A model generated the notes under the pieces. It searched no databases and was not told the DNA's origin. It saw only the letters and a program-made list of their open reading frames with translations. Below are positions 1 through 5,224 of a stretch of 5,298 nt of DNA, piece by piece. The DNA comes from Clostridia bacterium (GTDB taxonomy: Bacteria; Bacillota; Clostridia; CAKSNL01; HGM11501), in NCBI GenBank assembly GCA_017390225.1, contig JAFPCL010000022.1, forward strand, positions 1 to 5,298. Direction: 5' to 3'. Both the position numbers and the translations under genes were made by a program. Every line of letters begins with the position of its first letter. Within the stretch, counting starts at the first letter, position 1.

Positions 1-174
1 AAATCAGGTCATAATCAACCCGAAATTACTTAAAAGATAATTAAAATGATACGGTGGATACACTCAATATTAGGTGGAATACAGGGGTAGCATTTTGGGT
101 TACAAATTTTTTTGCCAAAGCAACTATCCCTTATTGGCATGCAAAAATGCTTGTATTTTGAGAAAATAGGTATT
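1..174. other. Non-coding left flank, possible end of an IS21-like element
   Basis: No gene can be supported here. All three plus frames close by position 40, so at most a dozen codons of an upstream gene's tail could be present, and I do not recognise them. Two related words, GGTGGATACA at 53 and GGTGGAATACA at 73, lie exactly 20 bp apart. They are followed at 90-106 by a divergent copy of the repeat that forms the array at 175-271. Serial short subterminal repeats of this kind occur at the ends of IS21-family (IstA/IstB) elements, so this could be the right end of one. That is inference, because no transposase is visible. Confidence 0.3.
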
Positions 175-271
175 GCATTTCGCTTACAAATCGTGCATTT
201 CAGATTACAAACTTGCGTTTCGATTACAAAAGTCGCATTTCGTTTTACAAATGCGACTTTTCGGATTACAA
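175..271 (+). repeat. Five-copy degenerate 20-bp direct repeat array
   Basis: Units begin at 175, 195, 215, 235 and 255, exactly 20 bp apart, with consensus GCATTTCGNATTACAAA. The TTACAAA ends vary by one base because of small internal indels (184, 205, 224, 245, 266; the last reads TTACAA). A sixth, isolated copy, GCATTTTGGGTTACAAA, sits at 90-106. The array ends 67 bp before the -35 box of the large gene. Two readings fit: transposase-binding subterminal repeats of an insertion sequence, or an upstream operator array, since the minus strand of the first unit contains TGTAAGCG, matching the first half of a LacI/CcpA-type site. The units are adjacent and degenerate with no spacers, so this is not CRISPR. 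Confidence 0.75.
228..261. promoter_or_regulatory. Perfect 13-bp inverted repeat within the repeat array
   Basis: AAAAGTCGCATTT at 228-240 is exactly complementary to AAATGCGACTTTT at 249-261, with an 8-base loop. It straddles array units 4 and 5, so part of the array is inverted as well as direct. It lies upstream of the mapped promoter and therefore outside that transcript. It could be an operator, or a weak terminator for transcription arriving from the left, since its right arm ends in only four T residues before CGG. Confidence 0.5.
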
Positions 272-337
272 TTGAGCGCCACTCACGAATTTATTATTAT
301 AATATCATTTTTTTGGGAAGATAGTGCAATTTTTTTC

Positions 338-366
338 TTGCTTATAAAAAAAATATATAGTATAAT
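338..366 (+). promoter_or_regulatory. Sigma-A type promoter of the large secreted protein gene
   Basis: TTGCTT at 338-343 and a perfect TATAAT at 361-366 are separated by 17 bp, the ideal spacing for housekeeping sigma factor. Transcription should start near 373, leaving a 5' leader of about 24 nt that carries the ribosome binding site. A second TATAAT at 298-303 lacks a well spaced -35 box and is less convincing. Confidence 0.65.
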
Positions 367-383
367 AAAATGAATAATATAAA

Positions 384-389
384 AGGAGG
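384..389 (+). promoter_or_regulatory. Ribosome binding site deciding the start at 397
   Basis: A perfect AGGAGG lies 7 nt before the ATG at 397. An in-frame ATG at 370 has no such site and falls at or before the predicted transcription start, so it would be left out of the mRNA. Starting at 397 also places the basic end of the signal peptide (MRNIVK) at the N-terminus. Confidence 0.9.
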
Positions 390-396
390 AAATTTT

Positions 397-3300
397 ATGA
401 GAAACATTGTTAAAGTTTTATTATTCATCTTGCTTTTCACCATGCTTCTCACCCCTGTTTTTGCTGAAAGCTACATGACCCTTGCCTCCACGGATATTTC
501 TGTTTTTGAGGGCAAAACCTATCAGTTAGTTCCGCACCACACGGAATCGGGCGCAAGCTATTCTTATGCTTCCGATAACGCCAATGTTGCCCCTGTGGAT
601 GCAAACGGTCTCATCCGTGCCATACAACCCGGTACAGCGAAAATCACGATTACCGAAAATCTGCATAACACTACAAAAACCGTCACTGTTACCGTGAAGA
701 AAAAGCAGTTTGTCTATGCCGTCTACGTACCGCCGGGCGAAGGCTATGCCACCGACGAGCAGTACGCTTATTTGCAGGATGCCGGCATGAACACGGTCAT
801 TATGCACGGCTTTGTAAATCGTGCCCACATGGATGCTTCCCTGGCTGTCGGTGTACCCCTTGGCATTCAGTTCTATGTTTCCGACAATCGTCTGGCAGGC
901 GATATCTTCTCTTATTCCGAAGCAACAATCCGTGATTACGTCCGTTCCTATAAAGGCAAGCCCGGCGTGTATGGCTACTTCTTAAAAGACGAGCCCCATG
1001 GTGCCAATCCCTATGCAGTGCCCTATCGCATCATGGCATCGGAAGATCCGGAAAAGGTCATCCACCTGAACTTTTTTCCTTCCGGCTCCGTGGAACAGCT
1101 TGGCATCACATACGATGGCTATATCGATGACTGGGTGGCTCTTTGCGGACCTGAATACAAGAAAACCATCTCCTTCGACTGCTATCCCTTCGATCGCCAT
1201 ATCTATAACGAGCAAGTCACCATGCGTCACTTCGAGATTTTCAGGAATTATGCCCACAAGCACGATGTCGACTTTGAATATTTCATCCAGTCCGTCGACT
1301 ACATCAGAGGCTACTACTCCACCAACGAATCCGTTCGTTTCCATTTCTCCATCGGTCTTGCGTATGGTGCCAAGAGTTACCAGTATTTCACCTGGTTCAC
1401 TCCCATTTCCAATGTAGAGCCCTATGAACCCGGCTCTGCCATCATGACAAGCGACGGCAAGCCCGGCGATTTGTACGATGCCGCCAAGGATACCAACCAC
1501 AGAGCGCAAAAGGTCGAGCCTTATCTTGCACCGGCAGAAGCCATCGAGGTATACCACACCGGCACTCTGCAGGCGTGCGAAACCAAGCTTCCGTCAAACT
1601 ACTTCTTCCGTGCCACCAACAACCCCAAAGGTATTTTTTCCTTATATTATAATGAAGCAAAAAATATCTACTATATTTTCGTCGTGAATAAAGATTACTA
1701 CGCCGAAAGCAGTCCCTTCCATTTCGTTGTCGATGGTGCTACCGAGGTATTCGACTTAACCTCCGGCACCCCCGTAGCCGTCACCCTTTCCGACGGCAAA
1801 TTCAGCGAAAACATCGAAGGCGGTCTGTATCGCCTGTATGCCTTCAACGAAGGCTTCGTGCCCAACCTCCCCGTCAAAAAGGTTTCCGATAACTTGGCCC
1901 TCGATAAACCCGTCTATGTCCACACCTCCATCGGCAACAACGGCTTTTACGCCATGAACCTCACCGACGGCAACCCCGAAACCTTATGGTCTCCCACCGA
2001 AGCAGATAATAAGCTTTATGCACTCATCGACCTCAAGAAAATCCAAAACATCAGTTATCTCACCCTGCAAGCCGATGCCAACCACACCGGCACAGCAAAA
2101 ATCTCCATTTCCCGTGATAACTATGTGTTTGAAACCATCGATGCCGCCTTCTCTTTAACAGCAGAAGAAAATGCCATTTCCTTCCCGAAAACAGCGGCAC
2201 GTTACATCAAGATTGAAATCCCCAACACTTCCGTGCGTCTGGCCGAATGTAAAGTATACGAACGTATGCCCATCCGTCTGCGTTATCAAAACACCTATTT
2301 GGAAAAAGGTATGACCTACCTGCGCACCGAAGGCGATTTTGAAGACATCCATGTGGTTTCCGCCCTCTATGAAAACGGCGTGATGACCGATGTGAGAATC
2401 CTCTCCGCCGCCGAAATTGAAAAAGGTGATACCCCTCTGTTCCTCGTAGCCGACACGAAAAACACCGTGGTAAAAACCTTCCTCTTAAAAGATGGTATCA
2501 TAAGCCTTCTTCCCTATGCCGAACCCTTCACGGCAAAAGCATATGCCCCCACATCGGTTTTGGAAACCTTTGATTCCACATATGATTCCGATTTTTGGGC
2601 ACGCAGTGTCAATACCGCTTTTTCTGCCAGTGGCCATGTCTCAGGCTTTGCCTATGGCTTCGGCCCGCAAAATCCCGTCAACGTAAAATCCGGCTACACC
2701 TTCGGCGTTGATATATCCGCCCCCTATGACACAGACAAAGCCTATTGGATGAGTGCCGGCATCACCCTGCGTGGTGCAAAAACCGCCGCTTCCTACAACA
2801 AATCTCCCGGAATTATGCTCTTGTTCCAAGAAGACCGCATGGCAATCCGCACGAAAACCGACGGCGCATGGAATATCATGATGCAGGAAGGACAAGGCTT
2901 TTTACCCCTGCCGTTCTCCCTGAAAACAGCAAAGCGCATCATCGTTGATGATGACGGAAAAAATCAAATCACTCTCTCCTATGTGGACGCCGAAAAAGGC
3001 ATCACCCCCTTTGCTTATGTATTGATTAACGAAAACGGTGCCACCCTCTATAACGCCAATCAAACCACCGCCTACGGCACGGCCGCCAAAGACCTGTTTG
3101 AGGGGTTTTCCCACGTCAGTGTGTTCAGCCATTTAGAAAAAGCAACCTTCGACAACATCGAAATTGCATATCATGAAAAATCCACCGTCACCGAAAGCTT
3201 TAATGGCAATTACGACACGGATTTTTGGAGTCACACCGTCAATTCTTCCATTACATTTGAGCAAGCACTCCAAGGCTTTGCCTTCGGCTTCGGCATGAAA

Positions 3301-3804
3301 AACCCCATCAACATCGAAAAGGGCTACACCATCTCCGCCGAGGTCGCCGCCCCCTATGACAGCCTCGACAAAAACCCATGGATGAGTATCGGCTTTGCCT
3401 TGCGTGCCACACAGGCTTCCGCACCTTATAATCAGGTCAAAGGCATCCATCTTTTCATCCAGGAAGATCGCATAGGACTGCGCACCAAAATCAGCGCCAA
3501 CTGGGTGGATTTAGGCATTTCCATGATGCCCGTTCCCGTCAGCTTCAAAACCGCCAGGAAAATCGTCCTTCGCGATAACGGCTATGACGAAATCCGCATC
3601 CAAGCAGAAGACGATCACGGCGAGCTAATGGATCTTGGCTATATCATGATCAATGAAAAAGGCGCCACCCTCTACAACGCCGACAAATCAAAAGCCTACG
3701 GCACCTGCCCTGCCTCCCTGTTTGAAGGCGAATCCCATGTAGGCGTATTCCAGCACCTGCAAAATTCTTCCTTCGACAACCTCACCTTAACCTACGCAGA
3801 ATAA
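397..3804 (+). CDS. Secreted multidomain glycoside hydrolase-like protein with carbohydrate-binding modules
   Basis: This is a 1135-residue extracellular protein that probably binds and may hydrolyse a polysaccharide or glycan; the substrate is unknown. Residues 1-23 form a signal peptide (cleavage likely after VFA). Residues 27-102 resemble a Big_2 Ig-like domain (serine/aspartate-rich centre, then NGLIRAIQPGTAKIT). Residues 105-385 look like a glycosidase TIM barrel: GYFLKDEP (193-200), SFDCYPF (259-265), and LAYGAKSYQYFTWF (321-334). D198/E199 and D261 are candidate catalytic acids, unproven. Residues 385-485 are a beta domain typical after such barrels. Residues 498-622 resemble F5/8C (CBM32-like; NLALDKPV, LTDGNPETLWSP, YIKIEIP). 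Residues 623-715 are a beta linker domain. Residues 721-925 and 931-1133 are homologous modules. No LPXTG motif, dockerin, SLH domain or C-terminal membrane segment is visible, so it is probably released or held by its lectin modules. It is monocistronic, with its own promoter and terminator. The reading frame is intact. Confidence 0.85.
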   Translation: MRNIVKVLLFILLFTMLLTPVFAESYMTLASTDISVFEGKTYQLVPHHTESGASYSYASDNANVAPVDANGLIRAIQPGTAKITITENLHNTTKTVTVTVKKKQFVYAVYVPPGEGYATDEQYAYLQDAGMNTVIMHGFVNRAHMDASLAVGVPLGIQFYVSDNRLAGDIFSYSEATIRDYVRSYKGKPGVYGYFLKDEPHGANPYAVPYRIMASEDPEKVIHLNFFPSGSVEQLGITYDGYIDDWVALCGPEYKKTISFDCYPFDRHIYNEQVTMRHFEIFRNYAHKHDVDFEYFIQSVDYIRGYYSTNESVRFHFSIGLAYGAKSYQYFTWFTPISNVEPYEPGSAIMTSDGKPGDLYDAAKDTNHRAQKVEPYLAPAEAIEVYHTGTLQACETKLPSNYFFRATNNPKGIFSLYYNEAKNIYYIFVVNKDYYAESSPFHFVVDGATEVFDLTSGTPVAVTLSDGKFSENIEGGLYRLYAFNEGFVPNLPVKKVSDNLALDKPVYVHTSIGNNGFYAMNLTDGNPETLWSPTEADNKLYALIDLKKIQNISYLTLQADANHTGTAKISISRDNYVFETIDAAFSLTAEENAISFPKTAARYIKIEIPNTSVRLAECKVYERMPIRLRYQNTYLEKGMTYLRTEGDFEDIHVVSALYENGVMTDVRILSAAEIEKGDTPLFLVADTKNTVVKTFLLKDGIISLLPYAEPFTAKAYAPTSVLETFDSTYDSDFWARSVNTAFSASGHVSGFAYGFGPQNPVNVKSGYTFGVDISAPYDTDKAYWMSAGITLRGAKTAASYNKSPGIMLLFQEDRMAIRTKTDGAWNIMMQEGQGFLPLPFSLKTAKRIIVDDDGKNQITLSYVDAEKGITPFAYVLINENGATLYNANQTTAYGTAAKDLFEGFSHVSVFSHLEKATFDNIEIAYHEKSTVTESFNGNYDTDFWSHTVNSSITFEQALQGFAFGFGMKNPINIEKGYTISAEVAAPYDSLDKNPWMSIGFALRATQASAPYNQVKGIHLFIQEDRIGLRTKISANWVDLGISMMPVPVSFKTARKIVLRDNGYDEIRIQAEDDHGELMDLGYIMINEKGATLYNADKSKAYGTCPASLFEGESHVGVFQHLQNSSFDNLTLTYAE
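2557..3171 (+). repeat. C-terminal module A of the secreted protein (residues 721-925)
   Basis: First of two homologous modules. It opens with ETFDSTYDSDFW, continues through GFAYGFG, YNKSPGI, QEDR, INENGATLYNA and AYGT, and closes with FDNIEIAY. A start like 'ETF...FW' and an end like 'FDNI' are common in concanavalin A-like (LamG-type) beta-sandwiches, so a lectin fold is the best guess. I do not recognise a named family. Module A has about four extra residues near 830-835 compared with module B. Confidence 0.6.
3187..3795 (+). repeat. C-terminal module B of the secreted protein (residues 931-1133)
   Basis: Second copy, starting five residues after module A and running to the penultimate part of the protein. 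My hand alignment gives about 89 identities over roughly 206 positions (about 43 percent). Best kept blocks are DFW, GF(A)(Y/F)GFG, APYD, QEDR, RTK, INE-GATLYNA, AYGT, LFEG-SHV and FDN. This level suggests an old duplication with the fold preserved rather than a recent copy. Confidence 0.65.
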
Positions 3805-3809
3805 GACAC

Positions 3810-3844
3810 ACAGGCACACCAAAAAAACGGTGTGCCTGTTTTTT
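3810..3844 (+). terminator. Intrinsic terminator of the large gene
   Basis: ACAGGCACACC (3810-3820) pairs perfectly with GGTGTGCCTGT (3829-3839) around an 8-base A-rich loop, followed by a run of T to 3844. It begins five bases after the TAA stop, so it ends the single-gene transcript. Confidence 0.93.
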
Positions 3845-4078
3845 AATATTTGTTTTTAATCTCCTCTATCCCCCAATATCCATTCCTTAAATGATTGAAA
3901 TTATTTTTATTTTTTTCTTTTGCGCATATCTTAATGTCCGATATGCTCCCCCGAAGGTACGACAAACCCCACTGATTAAAAAATCCGATGCATCTATCAT
4001 ATATTCATTACATTTGATGATGCGCAGATTTTTGGGAACACTTTCATTTAGCAAAGGAGTGGGAAAAAAGAGCGCAGA
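3845..4078. other. Intergenic stretch without a supportable gene
   Basis: AT-rich DNA with a T-rich run near 3900-3920. It contains one copy of the CTCCTCTATCCCC word (3861-3873) that recurs in the right-hand repeat cluster, and a weak 6-bp inverted repeat (GCATAT/ATATGC, 3924-3946). A 66-codon open frame at 3891-4091 has no ribosome binding site and runs into the structured element, so it is not called. Confidence 0.6.
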
Positions 4079-4219
4079 ATGGACGAACTGAATATATTTT
4101 CAAGGTAGCACCTTGAAAATATCATCCCGAAGGCGTACAAAGGTACGCCGAGAGGTGAAGTTCGCGCCATAGTTTCATGGCATTCATAGAAAGGAATTTG
4201 CCGATTACGGCGAATTCCT
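4079..4219. other. Structured multi-hairpin element (RNA-like or palindromic repeat)
   Basis: Several nested helices can be drawn by hand. A closing stem pairs 4079-4082 with 4167-4170 and 4084-4089 with 4159-4164, with a small internal loop. It encloses a 12-13-bp hairpin (ATATTTTCAAGG, 4094-4105, with 4111-4122) and a 7-bp hairpin (GGCGTAC, 4132-4138, with 4143-4149), giving a three-way junction. A fourth hairpin, 12 bp with one G-T pair and an ATTA loop, spans 4192-4219. GCCAT/ATGGC (4166-4181) is an alternative local pairing. No T run follows on either strand, so it is not a simple terminator. It could be a non-coding RNA or a MITE/REP-like dispersed element; the strand is undecided. Confidence 0.5.
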
Positions 4220-4589
4220 ACCAAATAAAACGATAACAGCAGAATATATAAAAGGAATAGTATGATAATAATTTTTCGCCATGAAACGGTCTGTGCCTTT
4301 TTGCACTCTCCTTTATATCCGCAATGATAATTTCATCATATTCTTCCGCAAAGTCTTTATCTTTCCATTCGGCAGTAACATACGGAATAACAGCAATCAT
4401 CTTAATATTTCTTTCTTTTTTTAATCTTTTGATTGCCGTTTTTGCATAACGGTCAAATTGTCCGTAGTTCCCCAGCCAAAACTCTGTTACGTTTTCTTCC
4501 TCCGCTAAAGTTCTTGCACATAAATAAATCTTATCCGCCATTGTTTCGTCATACACATTTGCATGCCCTGCAAAACAACATATTTTCAT
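4218..4589 (-). CDS. SLOG/Rossmann-like hypothetical protein, probably C-terminally truncated
   Basis: The 123-residue product begins MKICCFAGHANVYDE, continues with TEFWLGNYGQFDRYAK (35-50) and MIAVIPYVT (64-72), and reaches YDEIIIADI (84-92). From memory this matches a small SLOG-type (DUF1273/YpsA-like) Rossmann family common in Firmicutes, where the GH and GNYG-FD motifs form a nucleotide-type pocket; the function is unknown. Family members as I recall them continue for some 50 further residues with an N-E-Y-M-V segment and a G-G-A block. Those are absent: after about residue 95 the sequence becomes a hydrophobic, aromatic tail (LLSYYSFYIFCCYRFIW) and stops at the base of the hairpin at 4192-4219. 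The start is well supported by AAGGTGAT (minus strand, 4593-4600). Truncation by the neighbouring element is inferred; it may be a pseudogene. Confidence 0.65.
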   Translation of the reverse strand: MKICCFAGHANVYDETMADKIYLCARTLAEEENVTEFWLGNYGQFDRYAKTAIKRLKKERNIKMIAVIPYVTAEWKDKDFAEEYDEIIIADIKESAKRHRPFHGEKLLSYYSFYIFCCYRFIW

Positions 4590-4682
4590 TTTATCACCTT
4601 ATATTTTACATAGTATTTCTTATAATTTATCATATTATAATAATTTTGTAAATAGTGTATCATAATTTTCGGGTGATAAAAT
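4588..4682. promoter_or_regulatory. Divergent control region with mirrored ribosome binding sites
   Basis: This very AT-rich gap separates the two divergent genes. ATTTTATCACC (4588-4598) and GGTGATAAAAT (4672-4682) are perfect 11-bp inverted repeats. Each arm is the ribosome binding site and spacer of one gene, running into its start codon. GGTGAT is the 3' part of the full anti-anti-SD sequence. TATAAT words occur at 4621-4626 and 4636-4641 on the plus strand, but no convincing -35 box pairs with them, so exact promoters are not assigned. The symmetric arms could also serve as operator half-sites for the adjacent regulator. Confidence 0.5.
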
Positions 4683-4922
4683 ATGCGAGATAGCGAATAT
4701 AAAATGAATATCATCAAAATTGGTCTTAAAATTGCCTACTACCGAAAGCTCTGTGGCATGACCCAGCAGCAACTGGCGGAAGCGATTGATCGTTCCGACG
4801 GATATGTTTCCCAATTGGAAGCCCCCAATTGCTACTATTGCCCCTCGATCAAAACTTTGTTTTTAATCGCCGAGGTGCTGGGCATCCCTGCATGGAAGCT
4901 TTTAAAAATTGATGATGATTAA
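4683..4922 (+). CDS. Small XRE/Cro-CI-type helix-turn-helix regulator
   Basis: The 79-residue protein is essentially one HTH_3 (Cro/CI) DNA-binding domain. IGLKIAYYRKLCGMTQQQLAEAI (13-35) gives helix 1 and the first HTH helix, SDGYVSQLEAPN (38-49) the recognition helix, and SIKTLFLIAEVLGIPAWKLL (55-74) the closing helices. There is no sensor, protease or membrane domain, so it likely acts as a dimeric transcription factor in the cytoplasm, possibly without a ligand. The start at 4683 is preferred because GGTGAT lies 5 nt upstream; Met8 at 4704 is possible but has no clear site. The gene is divergent from the SLOG-like gene and followed at once by a terminator, so it is monocistronic. Autoregulation and control of its divergent neighbour are plausible from the layout only. 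Confidence 0.9.
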   Translation: MRDSEYKMNIIKIGLKIAYYRKLCGMTQQQLAEAIDRSDGYVSQLEAPNCYYCPSIKTLFLIAEVLGIPAWKLLKIDDD

Positions 4923-4933
4923 GTCATAATAAC

Positions 4934-4978
4934 AAAAATTGCCTTCGGTCTAAAAAACACAACCGAAGGTAATTTTTT
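4934..4978 (+). terminator. Intrinsic terminator of the regulator gene
   Basis: CCTTCGGT (4942-4949) pairs with ACCGAAGG (4962-4969), extended by a G-T pair and seven A-T pairs to 4934/4977, around a 12-base loop, with a T run at 4973-4978. The left side has AAAAA (4934-4938), so on the minus strand the same stem is followed by T residues and could stop transcription coming from the right. Confidence 0.88.
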
Positions 4979-5004
4979 ATTAAAATCCTCGCTATCCCCA
5001 AAAC

Positions 5005-5026
5005 GGCACGACACGCAGGTCGTGCC
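5005..5026. repeat. Palindrome, 8-bp arms and 6-base loop (copy 1)
   Basis: GGCACGAC (5005-5012) and GTCGTGCC (5019-5026) are perfect inverted arms around ACGCAG, followed by CTACGG. The layout is the same as the palindrome at 5119-5140. Confidence 0.85.
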
Positions 5027-5059
5027 CTACGGAATCTTCGTTATTTTCAAATTTCTTCG

Positions 5060-5133
5060 CTATCCCTTAAATCCCGCACAGTGAAATGACTCCGTCATTT
5101 CCCTACAAAAGAAAGTACGGAACGACCAACGTG
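5060..5133. repeat. 74-bp direct repeat, copy 1
   Basis: Matches 5225-5298 with no gaps and two differences (T at 5082 against G at 5247; T at 5104 against C at 5269). It contains a hairpin with arms GAAATGAC (5083-5090) and GTCATTTC (5094-5101) and a TCC loop, and ends inside the palindrome at 5119-5140. Confidence 0.9.
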
Positions 5134-5140
5134 TCGTTCC
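5119..5140. repeat. Palindrome, 8-bp arms and 6-base loop (copy 2)
   Basis: GGAACGAC (5119-5126) and GTCGTTCC (5133-5140) are perfect inverted arms around CAACGT, followed by TAC. Compared with the palindrome at 5005, position 3 of the left arm changes C to A and the matching right-arm base changes G to T, so pairing is kept. Confidence 0.85.
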
Positions 5141-5224
5141 TACCCCCTAATTCTTCGCTATCCCCAAAATCAGCCTTCCCCTAAATCCTCTCTATCTCAA
5201 AATCCATCATCCCATAAATCTCCT

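Noticed and set aside
1..40. Tail of an upstream coding sequence
   Set aside because: Only about 10-12 codons could be present and neither open frame resembles a known protein end.
174..190. CcpA cre site
   Set aside because: The minus strand matches the first half (TGTAAGCG), but the second half fails at several consensus positions, so it is kept only as a hypothesis for the array.
175..271. CRISPR array
   Set aside because: Repeats are short, degenerate and directly adjacent with only 3-4 bases between cores; there are no unique spacers and no cas genes.
112..324. 70-codon plus-strand open frame with a heptad-like pattern
   Set aside because: The pattern is the translation of the 20-21-bp repeat array; it starts with TTG, has no ribosome binding site and no family resemblance.
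173..373. 66-codon plus-strand open frame over the array and promoter
   Set aside because: Repeat-derived, lacks a ribosome binding site, and runs through the promoter of the real gene.
370..396. Earlier in-frame start for the large protein
   Set aside because: It precedes or coincides with the predicted transcription start, has no SD, and would put extra residues before a clean signal peptide.
982..1557. 191-codon minus-strand open frame
   Set aside because: It lies wholly within the barrel-coding region and follows its codon bias; no ribosome binding site and no recognisable domain.
1630..1680. AT-rich patch with an internal TATAAT in the large gene
   Set aside because: The frame and domain continue unbroken; the codons (Tyr, Asn, Lys, Ile, Phe) explain the composition and no -35 box or downstream start supports a promoter.
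3891..4091. 66-codon plus-strand open frame
   Set aside because: No ribosome binding site, low-complexity N-terminus, and the C-terminal part lies in the structured element.
4200..4320. Minus-strand alternative frame giving a hydrophobic helix-like stretch
   Set aside because: There is no start codon with a ribosome binding site before it, and all frames here are hydrophobic because the DNA is AT-rich.
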